Assembly (NCBI GenBank): GCA_043228905.1
Contig: JBHGNT010000011.1
Span: 8,308,001-8,372,000 of the forward strand
Direction: 5' to 3'
DNA from: Azolla caroliniana
Taxonomy: Eukaryota > Polypodiophyta
DNA: 64,000 bases
Shown: one piece after another, positions 23,371-34,463 of the stretch
How positions within the stretch are numbered: the first letter of the stretch is position 1
Layout: each line of letters starts with the position of its first letter
The notes under the pieces: model-generated
Told to the model about the DNA's origin: nothing
What the model saw: only the letters and a program-made list of their open reading frames with translations
The model's database searches: none
Position numbers and translations under genes: made by a program

Positions 23371-24165
23371 TCTGGACATGGAAAGGGAGATCATGATGGG
23401 GCGGAGGTTGTGATCAAGCATGCACTTATAAGCAAGAAAGTGGATAATAAAGGTGCTAAATTACAAAATGCACATGATGTTGTGGAGTGACTGACATGGA
23501 AGATGTGAAATGATGGTAAGCATAAATTGTTTATTGAGATTCGTGCTAATGATTTGGATAGAAGTAAATCATATGGTTGTAAAACCGTGAAAAGGACATG
23601 TAAGATCCATTGTTCTTTAGGGTTTTGTCGCAAGGACACAACACAATTTCTATTTCGTAGTTTATCATGCTTTTGTTCCATGTGTATTATAGGTGAATCT
23701 TGGGATGAATGCACCAATCTATCAGGTGCAGAGTCAGGGAAGTTGCACAAGCTTGAGATTCAACAACAAGATGATATTCAAGAAAACGAACACTCAGAAA
23801 ATATTGTATACTACAACCAATGTACACTTTTATTGGAGATCATTTTGCAGTGCTGAAATCTCCTCAAAATGAAGATTTTGAATGAAGACTACTACATTGT
23901 GGTGTGCAAGGAAGGGAACACAATATTGAAAGAAGTGGCGAGGGATGGTTGGGACAACATGTCCAACGTTGGCGAGTCTATCATTTGTGGCAACTATTAT
24001 GCAAACTTGCCACAATGCAAGAAGACGTATGCATTGTTGCAAGATGCACCCACTACCATAATCTATGATGATGCCATTATCGCAATCAAGTTCACTATGA
24101 CTCAAGCGAAGAACAAAATTAAGGGATACAAAACTATCTACAAGGTTCCCTTGAGATGTACATGA
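23371..24165 (+). pseudogene. transposase-like C-terminal region with GHGKG and Cys-cluster motifs
   Basis: A single plus frame stays coding-like for 265 codons, broken only by three TGA codons. It is preceded by an intron-like acceptor (ATATTTCAG at 23362-23370). It begins SGHGKGDHDGAEVVIK, which recalls the GHGKGxxDGxG block of a transposase-like family seen in many metazoan and some plant repeat proteins. A Cys-rich RSLSCFCSMCI...DECTNLSG cluster follows, then DEDYYIVVCKEGNT-like and TMTQAKNKIKGYK segments. I assign it as the end of a transposon-encoded protein with moderate confidence. Its place inside the TIR element fits that. Confidence 0.5.
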
Positions 24166-24394
24166 AGACATATTGGGGGAGTTCTCCCTCTTTAATACTT
24201 AGAATTTTAATTGTTAATACATTGTAGAAACCTTGTAGAATGACCAATGATCTTCAATGTCAGATCTTCGTATGTAACTTCACAAGTTATCCTAATTAGG
24301 GATGACAAATTCATCAATATATATCCTCTTTGGTTTTCATAAAGTGTTTGGTGCTTATATAGTGTTATATTTTTCTAGTAATATATTATCCTCT

Positions 24395-24492
24395 TTGGTT
24401 ATCGCAATCAAGTTCACTATGACTCAAAAAAAGTACAAGGTTAAGGGAAGTAAATTGGTTACAAGGTCCCTCAAGAGGTACATGATGTCATA
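24395..24492 (+). pseudogene. partial duplicate of the transposase-like 3' end
   Basis: About 95 bases here repeat 24075-24165: the shared stretch ATCGCAATCAAGTTCACTAT is followed by diverged but alignable coding sequence (TMTQKKYKVKGSK). It is a small local duplication of the preceding gene end. Confidence 0.7.
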
Positions 24493-24739
24493 AACATCTT
24501 TGGAGTGTAATGGACTCAACATTCATCTTCTCATAAAACATCATATTCATACTTATAGAGAGAACAAAAACAATGTCAGACATATCAATTTGGTACATAA
24601 TAAGCATAAAAAAGATATATCATTTCGATATGACAATAACAAGTACAGACCATGACCCATAAAATCTTTGGCACTAGTATTTTCTAGTACTTATAATGCA
24701 TCAAGAACTAATAATCTCCTTCATTGATTTTACATCCTT

Positions 24740-25498
24740 CTACATACTACTGAGTGGCAGTTCATCATCAGAGGCCAATAGGACAACATCAAATGGTTCC
24801 CCTCCTCGGACCGGTGGAACCTCCCTTGAGTTTCCTACTTTATTGTTTATACCAACATGAGATGCACAATCATCCAGAAAGGTGCAGTTGATAGCAATAT
24901 CATCATGTACCTCTTGGGTACCGCTAGATTCCTCGTCCTTCATTTGGTGTGGCTCCTCTTCGTGGGTGGTGGTGGTAATTTTCTAAGACTTATCCGAGCT
25001 GATGTTGTCCACATCTTTCTTAGTACCCATGTACTCCTCTTTGTGGGTGATAATTGTGTTTTTCACACACACATCCAGGATGGAGTTGTCCACATCTTTC
25101 GCAGTACCCATGTGCTCCTCTTCGTGGGTGGTAGTTGTGTTTTTCACTCATTCATCCAGGATGGTGTCATCCATATCTTTCCCAGCACCCAAGCGCTTTT
25201 CTTCATGGGTGGTAGCGATGTTTTTCGCAGATTCATCCAGGATGGTGTTGTCCACATCTTTCTTAGTGCACATGTGTTCCTCTTCGTGGCTGGTAGTTGT
25301 GTTTTTTGCAGACTCATCCCGGATGGTGTTGTCCACATCTTTCTTAGTAACCATGTGCTCCTGCTCGTGGAAAATGCTAGAAACCTCATTCTTTTTATAG
25401 TCGTTTTCCTCTTCTAAATTGAATGTGGTGTTTTCTTCACAATCCTCATGTGTGGTTGCGGTGTTGTCAGAGTCATATTTTGTGCAAGGCATAGTCAC
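24740..25498 (-). pseudogene. ORF with 28-residue tandem repeats
   Basis: The minus frame from ATG 25498 to stop 24740 encodes about 250 residues and has two internal stops (one TGA at 25150-25148, one TAG near 24985). The middle consists of about six 84-base units encoding variants of HEEEHMGTKKDVDNTILDES with a KNTTTT link. The C-terminus is acidic (VVLLASDDELPLSSM). No domain is recognised. The plus-strand frames over the same bases are shadows of the repeat. It faces the transposase-like gene within the TIR element. Confidence 0.55.
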
Positions 25499-25619
25499 GA
25501 TCTCGAAGTCTTCATCTCTACTCCATATAGTGCCTGAATCATCTTCTTGTATTTGTTAATCTCCTCGTTCTTGTCCAACTAAATCTGAATGCACCCAACA
25601 ATACCAGTGTCAATACCAA

Positions 25620-26525
25620 TCTCACTTAACATACAAGGTTAAGGTTCAAACACGTTCGCGTTCACAAGTGGAAGGATAAGGAATATTATGTTTGATTTTG
25701 GGGTGTTTTTTGCCATTTCACAAAACACCTTGATACCAGTATCAAATGTTCTCAAAAACTTTATGAAAAAGCTAAAATTTTCACCATTTGGTAAAATTGA
25801 AAAATGCCAAATTTTGGCCAAATACGAAAAGTAACTTTGTGTATTTTAAAGAAGAAATTATAACTAGTAGTATTTTAGATCCTAACAAAATCATTAGCAA
25901 AAGATTTCAAAACAATCAACTTTTTTATTTCATTCGATAAAATATTGTCTAAATTTCTTACATATCGTTTCACAAAAAATACATTTAAGAGTTATTTGCA
26001 TCACTATCATCATTCCTTTCCTAAGAATCACTACTATAGCTAATATACAATTGTAACTCTTCCTCCTCATTTTCAAATGTATCAATCAAATCATTGTCTT
26101 CACTAAATGGTGTCTCCAAATTGTGTGCACTAAATCTTGTTCGCTTTCAATTTGAGATATCTTCTAGTCTTGGTAATATCTTTTTTATTATGTCTATTGT
26201 TCTCGTCCTTAAACATCCAACTTTTGTCAGTGTAAAGTCCTACACAATGATATCCACCTCACTAATGTCAATGATAGATGTATTATAGAAGTTTAATCCA
26301 TCACCACGTCCAAAACTTTACCAATGCAGAATTGGTGCCCTAGCTGATGGCCATCTACATGTGTAGCTGAATTAGTATCCCCACCTTGAGTTCTTGCAAG
26401 TTTCCTTGTCACCTGAGTTATGCTCGTGTTGTCATCCTTAGTTCCACATAAATGTTTCTCTGTTGTAGATGAACCAAACTATCAAGATCAACATTAAGTG
26501 CTTGACGTGGTGATTAAGAACCACG
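25620..26525 (-). pseudogene. third DUF7869-like fragment (C-terminal part plus downstream module)
   Basis: On the minus strand 26525-26020 aligns with the C-terminal third of the genes in copies A and B: the DSLVH block, the HQ..FWVGK-like region, GGYH/DVDIIV and the final acidic tail before TATATTAGCTATAGTAGTGA. It is far more diverged and full of stops. Downstream, 25800-25640 matches the conserved non-coding module of A and B (CTGGTATCAA, CTTCCACTTGTGAACGCGAA). This shows DUF7869-like sequence inside the TIR element itself. Confidence 0.65.
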
Positions 26526-26544
26526 AGAATATTTTATACTCCAC

Positions 26545-28177
26545 GTAAATGGCATTTGCAAGGTTCAATTACCATCAACAAAATTCTTAATGTTTTTTTG
26601 TTAATCAATGAAGCACTTGTTCACCATAAGGTGTCTTGTTGTGCAACATACTTCTTTGTAGTATCGATATGCATCTTTTTCTCTTGTAAAAACAGAGATT
26701 TTAGTACAATTCGAGTTCATGTAAACCCTAAACCTCTCTTATTTGAATAAAAAGATGATTTCTAAACATGAACTCCATACATTATATCGAGTTGATGTAA
26801 AAAACAAAGTTTTGATCACAATTACATACAATGTATCAAATTGATGTTCAAAGTTTTTTTCTTGGATTTAAAAATAAATAAAAATAAAACAATTGAGCTT
26901 GACTTGATGAAAAAACCAAATTTGTCACCACAATTCAATACAATGTATTGAGTTCATGTTTACAGTAATTTTTTCAAAATTTTTCAAAGTTTTTTGATAT
27001 TTGGTTTTTTTTTTATGTTTTTTTTTTGGAAAAAAAACTTTAACCATGAATTCGATACATTGTATTGACGTGTGATGAAAACTCTAGTTTTTTCATCACT
27101 TCAAAAACAATTAAAAAAAAAGACCCAAAATAGATAATAATAAAAATAATAATAAAACTTTAAACATGAACTCAATGCATTTTATCGAGTTCGCATTGAA
27201 AACTCTATTTTTAAACACGAACTCCATACGCTGTATCGAGTTCGTGTTGAAAAACTCAGTTTCTTGACATTAACTCGATACAATGTATCGAGTTTCTGTT
27301 TAAAACATTTAAACAAGAACTCAATACGCCATATCAAATTCATGTTGAAAAGTCAACTTTTCGACACGAACTCGATACAATGTATCGAGTTCGTGTTGAA
27401 AAACAAATTTTTCAAGACCAATTCAATACATTGAATCGAGGTCGTGTCGAAAAGCTGACTTTTTCACATGAATTTGATACAATGTATCGAGTTCATGTTT
27501 AAAGGTTTTATTGGGGGGTTTTAAAAAAAACAATTTTGGTTTTTTTCTATTTAGTTTGGGTCTTTTTGGTTATTTTTTTTAAAAAACAATTGAAATGATG
27601 GAAAAATGAGAGTTTTCATCACAAGTCAATACAATGTATTGAATTCATGTTTAAAGTTTTTTTTCCCAAAAAAATAACTCAAAAAAATCAAAAAATTCAA
27701 AAAAATTCAAAAACAATTCAAACAAATTGAAAAATAATTGAAAAAAATTACTTTAAACATAAACTAGGTACATTTACTGAATTGTGGTGAAAAATCTAGT
27801 TTGTTCATCAAGTCAAGTTCAATTTATTTATTTATTTTTTATTTTATTTTTTTAATTCGAGAAAAAAAACTTTGAACATAAATTTGATACATTGTATGGA
27901 ATTGTGATGAAAAATCTGTTTTTTACATCAACTAAATACAATGTATGGAGTTCATGTTTAGAAATCTTTTTTTTTTCAAATAAAAGAGGTTTAGGGTTTA
28001 CATGAACTCGAATTGTACTAAAATATATGTTTTGACAAGAGTAAAAGATGCATATCGATGTTGTAAAGAATTATGTTGCACAACAAGATACCTTACGATG
28101 AACATGTGCTTTCTTGATTAACAAAAAACCATTAATAATTGTGTTGATGGCAATTGAACCTTGCAAATGCCATTTAC
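26545..28177. repeat. 1.6-kb imperfect palindrome made of hairpin units
   Basis: The left edge GTAAATGGCATTTGCAAGG (26545) is met in reverse complement at 28177-28159. Alignment in inverted orientation continues inward with small indels to an axis near 27400. Within both arms a motif related to GAACTCGATACA-N-TGTATCGAGTTC recurs about every 50-90 bases, itself palindromic. The best copy, 27364-27396, has perfect 16-base arms (core CACGAACTCGATACA) around one base. AT-rich DNA separates the units. The strand pairing could form a long hairpin RNA or cruciform. Confidence 0.85.
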
Positions 28178-28839
28178 TTCACAAATTTTGTAGGGGAGCT
28201 CTCCAAATGAAGAAGAGGAGAGCATTGTGGATACCTTGATAAGTATATGATATGTTCAAATTGATATATTAATGTTTACATCTAAGTTTGGCAGATTTGA
28301 CAGTTTATGAATATCATCTACAGTTTAGGAGTTATGGATTTATCAAAATTGTTTATGAATATTGTATAAATTTCTTGAGTTGTGAATTTATGGATGTTAA
28401 TGAGCACTAAATTTATAGATGATGGCATTAAGGATTACAATGTTAGCTCTTATACTTAAAACATTTTCAAGTCTAACAATAGATGTAACTTCCACTTCTG
28501 GAACCTACATCTTCTCAAGATGGTGAAACCATTAATCTTAACTTGTGTGTTAAGTTAACCATTGTGATTTTCGTTAAGTTAACTACATTTCATATTTTCA
28601 AACCATCATTGTTTAAGCATTTATTGAAAAACTATTCAATTTTAAAAATTATCATTTTGAAACCTGTTAAATCTCAAAAAATTAACAAATTTTACATGTT
28701 ATTTAAAACATGTGATACTGGTGTATCAAGTTTCTGAAAATCGCCAAAAGGAATGTATAAGTGGAATACGCGATCTTTCCACATGTGAACGCAAACGTGT
28801 TTTCACACTCCTGCCTACTATTACATCGGCGTGATCCTC
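28178..28839 (+). other. AT-rich region with a diverged copy of the conserved module
   Basis: No gene is seen. At about 28690-28810 the order GATACTGGTGTATCAAG then CTTTCCACATGTGAACGCAA echoes the module downstream of the DUF7869-like genes, here in plus orientation, opposite to the copy at 25800-25640. The two copies therefore flank the palindrome in inverted arrangement. Confidence 0.45.
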
Positions 28840-29700
28840 TACTTCTGTAGACTATGCTAGTACTAGCCCACCCAAATATAGAATAAATTCTAGCACTAAA
28901 ACTACAGTACAACTAATTGTAGAATGAAGTGTGTACTATGTTAGTACTAGCTCACCTAAATATAGGATGGATTTTAGTACTACACCAACTGTACACCTAA
29001 AGGTCTCTTGAAGTGTGTACTATGCTCATACTAGCCCACCTAAATATAGAATGGATACTAGTACTAAACCAATTGTACAACTAATTTCAGAATGAAGTGT
29101 GTAGTATGTTAGTACTAAGTACTAGCTCACTTATATATAGGATGGATTCTAGTACTACACCAACTCTACATGTAAAGGTCTCCCGAAATGTGTAGGATGC
29201 GAGTACTAGCCCATCTAAATATAGAATGGATACTAGTACTAAACCAACATTACAACTATTTGTAGAATGAAATGTGTACTATTATAGTACTAGCTCACCT
29301 AAATATGGGATGGATACTAGTGTACTACATCAACTATACACCTAAAGGTCTCCTAAATTTGTCCTAGCCCACCTAAATATAGAATGGATTCTAGTACTAA
29401 ACCAACTGTACAACTAATTCCAAAATGAAGTGTGTACTATGTTAGTACTAGCTCACCTAAATATAGGATGGATTCTAGTACTACACCAATTGTACACGTA
29501 AAGGTCTCCTAAAGTGTGTAATATGCTAGTACTGGCCCATGTAAATATAGAATAGATTGTAGTACTAAACCAATTGTACAACTACTTATTGAATGAAGTG
29601 CATACTATGTTAGTACTCCACCAATTGTATACCTAAAGGTGTCATGAAGTGTGTACTATGCTAGTACTAGCCAACCTAAATATAGAAGGGATTCAGTAAG
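28840..29700. repeat. 84-bp tandem repeat array, alternating two unit types
   Basis: About ten units of roughly 84 bases share TAGTACTAGC and CACCTAAATATAG. Two types alternate: one with AGCTCACC and GTACACCTAAAGGTCTC, the other with AGCCCACC and GTACAACTAATT, giving a 168-base dimer period. It lies between the palindrome and the right end of the TIR element and is unrelated in length to the 72-base array on the left, although both are rich in AGTACTA. Confidence 0.8.
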
Positions 29701-32096
29701 AGTAACATGTTTAGTACTACAACAACTATACACCAACATGTAAATTTAGTTACGATGAATACACAAGAACTAATCGACATAAATATCGATGCAACATATA
29801 GTATATAGAGCGATACCAATACTAAACCATGAATTTTCTATTTTTTGGTATGAATTGTGACCTAAACCAATACTAAAGCAACTATAAAATGGAATCAGAA
29901 AATACTAAAAAAATAATACCAGTATCACATACCAGAAGAGTGAGCTTTGAAACCCATAGCTAAGTACCATTCAGCTCCAACCATATTTTACAATCCATAC
30001 ATGTATTTACTTTCTCAAAGTGGTACTTACCACATAGCATATGATATGTGTGCAAACACAGTATAATGACAACATCCATAGCCTCAAGCTTGAATCCAAG
30101 GGCATAGAATACACACCCACTTGGAGACACAAACTACAACATAATAGCTAAAGGAGAAAACTATAAACCATAGAATGTAAAAGGAGAGATATCCTCACAT
30201 GCATCCTTAGACTTCAAGCCAGTGTTTGTACTGGAGGACTCTCTATAATGTGATGACTAGTGATGAGTAAAGTCTTCCTGGTCAACTTCAATGTCACTTG
30301 AACTTCACATGCAAAAACACATGTGTTTCACCCTTTCTTTGGTGTGTGTCTATTTACTTTCTTTGATGGGGCCTCCACGTTCTTTCCTTTGTGGGTGTCA
30401 TCACTTCATCTTTGACTAGTGCCTTCTTTGTGGGTGTCTTCTTTGTCAATTTTCTAGTTCTCACTCTTCTTCTAAAAAAGCTTCCACAACACAATATTAA
30501 CTCCCTTGCATAGCTATAAACTAGTACTTCACACATCAATATACATAGCAAAATACCATTCCTAAATCACGCAACAAATTACCACACTATAAATATGTCT
30601 AGACAACAATACTAAATCAACAAGAACAAGAAGAGTAACAACAAGAAAACAACTTTTCAACGTAGCAGTACTAAGTCAAGCATCCCCCTTTCCAACAACA
30701 AGAAGAAGAGGCAAAGCAAATTGAATCATATCTCGACCCTCAAATGAACACTACACAAAAACAAAAACACCACCAACAACAACAAGAACATGACATAATA
30801 GTCTAGTCCAAAAATAACAAATCATATACTTGTCATCACAGAATTACTAAATCTTGACTCACAAATGAACACTGAGAAAAAAAAACAATAATTGCAATAA
30901 AAAGAACATGACATAGTAGTCCAGATCAAGAACAACGCACTTCTTGGACATGCCATTTCCAAGCCTCAACAAGTGCAAGATTCATATCTCAGCTCGTGGA
31001 CGAACACTGGAGAAAACAAGAATAACAAGAACAAGAACAATATATAGAACAATAGCAAGAACATCACCAAAAATAGTCAACAAGAACATGTTGAGGAACA
31101 TAACATAGCACCCCTTTCCATAGGTGAACATGTACTAGACTCAACCATATACATGTTACAAGACTTTCAAATGAACACATTTGAAAAACAAGACGACAAA
31201 CATACTCAACAAGAACACGTTGAGGAAGATAACATATAAATAACATCATATCATCATAACGCCCCCTTGCCATATGTGAACATGTACAAGACTCAACCAT
31301 ATTTCTGTACAAGACTCTCAAATGAACGTTTTTGAAAAACAAGACAAATGAAGAACAGGGACAACAACAAACATGATCAACAAGAATGTGTTGAGGAAGA
31401 TAATATATAAATAGCATCACATAATCATTGCACCCCGTTACCATAATGAGCATGTACAAGACTCAAGCATATTTCTATACAATACTCTCAAATGAACACA
31501 TTTGAAAAACCAGACATAACAAGAACATTTACAAACAAAATCAACAAGAATATACCTCTTCCCGAATAGTTGAAGCTTCTCAATGAATATTTGGTAGAGT
31601 TACAAGTTATTTGCTAACAACTTGTTGTACATCATGCAGCAAAACCTACAATCGGAGGAGACCTAGATGTTGTGTCGTTTGAAGAGGTTGTTGCATGTTT
31701 GTTGTAGAGGGGTCAAAACAAGGACATCGAGTAGAGATGGTATGAACACAACGAGCAGAGGGGACAGAGTGAGCAAAGAATGTCTGATACACCGTAGAGG
31801 GGTCACAATAATAACAAAGAGCAGAGAATGCATGTTCGTTGCAGATGGCTCACAACAACAACAAAGAGCAAAGAACTCTTGTTCGCTCTGGATGATGTGA
31901 CACAACAAGCACCAACGAGCAGAGATGGTGGGGACAGAGTGAGCATAGAACGCCTTGAGGTTGAAGTAGAGTCAAAGAGAACATAGAACGTGGCAGCCTG
32001 GAGGTGCAGACGGTCTGAAGCGTGACCACAACTTGAACACATGTGAATGCAAGAGAAGCAAAGAGAGATCTAAGAGAGAGGGAGATCTGAGAAAGA

Positions 32097-32147
<51 letters not shown>

Positions 32148-32484
32148 AAGAAAGAGATAGGGAGACAAAGAGATTGAGAGAGAGAGAGAGAGAGAGACTC
32201 ACTCACTCACTCACCTTAAACAATTAAAGACTCTGTATAAGTTTACCTCGACATATGCACCTTCAACCTCAACTGGAATTTATTACACAAGGGACACTAG
32301 GACAGAGACGTAACACTAGAAGGATGTGTGGGTTTATTGTTCTTTTAAATTTTGAACCCATTGAATGTGACTTTTATTTTTTTAATAGGTGATGATAAAT
32401 TTTTTAGTCACGTTTATTGGATTTATTATAAATTCTAGTGTTTATTCTCTTAATCGAAATAGTACTAAAATTTTGGCCAAAAGT
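29701..32484. other. right subterminal region of the TIR element: purine-rich and tandem repeats
   Basis: No credible gene is present. About 31078-31560 contains three diverged units of 130-170 bases beginning AACAAGAA(C/T)(A/G)(T/C)GTTGAGGAA. About 31680-31990 has loose repeats with ACGAGCAGAG and GGACAGAGTGAGCA. A GA microsatellite spans about 32085-32205. Short open frames in these repeats change with the strand read and show no domain. Confidence 0.6.
32085..32215. repeat. GA microsatellite
   Basis: Runs of GAGAGA, interrupted by AGATCTAAGAAAGAGATAGG, are followed by four ACTC units. This is a simple-sequence repeat. Confidence 0.95.
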
Positions 32485-32510
32485 TGGTACACTGTAGCTT
32501 GCTTTCACTC

Positions 32511-32945
32511 GGTGAGAACCGAAAGAGAGGACATATTTGTGAATATGCTTTGAGTAAGCCTATTGAGGCTATATTTGTAAATACCCCTAACTTCATATAA
32601 GTATAAATATGACTTAGGGCAATCACTTAGTTAGAAGTGTTCATATTGTTGTATGTGTATAACTGTTGCAAAGAGAGAGAGAGAGAGTGATACAGAGCGA
32701 TACTCTGTTGTAACCACCGCTTGGCGATGAAACAGAGCTCGAGGTCATTGCCTCTGAGTCTTTGATTGTACCCTTTTTTCTTCATAGTGATAGTTGGAAT
32801 CTGTGGGCTCCCGTGGTTTTACCCATTCAGTGTTTTCCACGTAAATATCTTGTGTACTCTCCATTTCCCATTTCTGTGTTTTCCTTCTCATTGAAGTGAT
32901 TCAAGACTTGGTTGTGGCCCGGTAGTATTGCGCGCTATTCCTCTC
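32511..32945 (+). repeat. decayed partial copia LTR (same family as copia-4)
   Basis: The sequence aligns with the right two thirds of the LTR at 50549-51240. Shared strings are GACATATT(T/C)GT, GGGGCTATATTTGTAAATA-like, GTATAAATTTGACTTAGGGC-like, a GA run, TTGTAACCACCGC, ATAGTGATAGTT and GTTTTCCACGT. The 40-bp minisatellite part of the LTR is missing. No coding region adjoins, so this is a solo or truncated LTR. It begins exactly at the right end of the TIR element. Confidence 0.75.
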
Positions 32946-33865
32946 AAGGGTTTAGGGTTTAGGGCTATTCTAAACTCTAAATCTCAATCATAGTTTCTGT
33001 GAACATGATAGACCTTTATTGTGAATTTAAATTTAGTAAGGGCTATTCAACTTCGATAATTATATATCTTAATAATTTTACAAGGATATGTATCATATTG
33101 GAGGGTAGGTATGGTTTATATTGATTCCATATCCCATATTGTTGAGAATTTTAATACGATAGGTTTGAATTTGGTATCATAAAGGTAATTCCTGTGTTAT
33201 TTTCTATTATTTTAAGCTATTATAGATCATAAAGCCTATTTCAATAAGGGCACTAAATGTTACAAAATGTAGCAAATGCCCCTAAAAATGTGTGAATTGG
33301 ACATAAAATTGGTATCTTTTCATAAATATATATCAATAAGTTCCCCCAAAGACACAATATTCCTTTTTAAAAAGAGGGTTTTATACAAGAACTCGATACG
33401 CTGTATCGAGTTCCAGTTTAAAATTACTGTTTTATATAGGAACTCGATACCCTGTATCGATATCGAGTTCTTAAGTGCTAAAAACATATTTACAAAAAAG
33501 TCTGTACAGCCAGACACTTACCTGGAATCTTGGCGCTCGCTCTTCTTCAAAGACATGACTCTCGTCGTCGATGCTAACGGGGAGATGACGACTTGGTGCT
33601 ACGTGCTCCGGGCTCTATGTGGTCTATGTGCTCATGTGCTCTGTTCTGCACGTGAATGATTGCGAAATGAGGGGGTCTTCCTATTTATAGGGATTGACCA
33701 CTGTGGTTAAAGCAACCACAATTACTTTAACCATGGTTGGTAAGCTTAAGGTTAGTTAGTTAGACCTAAGAGAGAGTTTCTTTGACCTTAGGACACTTTT
33801 TTCTTAGACCTTAGTACACTTTATTTAGTACATTATCTTAAATGTACCAATGCCTCTCTAATGGG
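32946..33865. other. AT-rich region with two hairpin units
   Basis: No gene is supported; one open frame of 127 codons (33276) has no recognisable features. At 33389-33413 GAACTCGATAC and its complement flank three bases. A second, longer hairpin lies at 33440-33470. Both match the hairpin unit of the central palindrome in the TIR element. A TATA-like CTATTTATAG is near 33690. Confidence 0.6.
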
Positions 33866-34463
33866 TTTTAATTAAATGATGCTTATGAATAAATCAATGA
33901 TTAAATACTCAAACTAATAGATTATTTTATATTTTTGATTGGCTTTGAAGTTCATAAATAAAACAATGATAAAGCTTCATGATTTAACCAATGATTAAGA
34001 AGTTCTATATTAGATATGGGTGCCATTAATTAACCAATGATTTTAACTTTAAACAAAACATATATATGGCTTGGTAATGATGGTAAATATATAGAATATG
34101 TATATAAAAATTGAATGTATATAATATATGTATACTGTATACTTAATGTTTAGGAGTACAATATTATTGCCCTAATGATTGGGATAAAACTTGATAGATA
34201 AAGTAAAGTTAATTTAAATGATATATTATACGATTAATAAGGTATAAAATATAATTGATGGAATTTATACTGATTAGTTTAAGTAGTTATTAATATGTTG
34301 AATAAAATTATTATATTAAAAATAATATCTTTCTTTATTGTATTAATATAATATTAAATAATATAGACATTATATTGAGGGAGATTATGTTTAGAGAGGA
34401 GCTTATCATTTTATATATTAGCCCAAGCACATAACTTGAAGAGCTCTGTGTGGACCTTAAGCG

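Larger units (their letters stand above)
19804..32510. mobile_element. 12.7-kb candidate TIR DNA transposon with central palindrome
   Basis: The left end 19804-19829 and the reverse complement of the right end 32485-32510 match at 22 of 26 positions, sharing GCTAC(G/A)GTGTACCA. Similarity continues inward loosely (TTTTGGCC, AGTACTA). GGTG at 19800-19803 and 32511-32514 is a putative 4-bp target duplication. Inside are two different subterminal tandem-repeat fields, a transposase-like pseudogene, a repeat-rich ORF, a minus-strand DUF7869-like fragment and a 1.6-kb palindrome. The left flank is the FCP1-like gene and the right flank is a copia LTR remnant. The superfamily is unassigned; subterminal repeats recall CACTA elements, but the ends do not begin CACTA. 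Confidence 0.6.

Noticed and set aside
24857-25417. 186-codon plus-strand ORF with apparent hydrophobic repeats
   Set aside because: Antisense shadow of the 28-residue repeat ORF; its repeats are the same 84-bp units.
31064-32206. Minus-strand ORFs across purine-rich repeats
   Set aside because: Low-complexity (CT)n-derived Leu/Ser repeats; no homology pattern.
32945-32970. Two telomere-like TTTAGGG units
   Set aside because: Only two copies inside a decayed LTR flank; too few for an interstitial telomere array.
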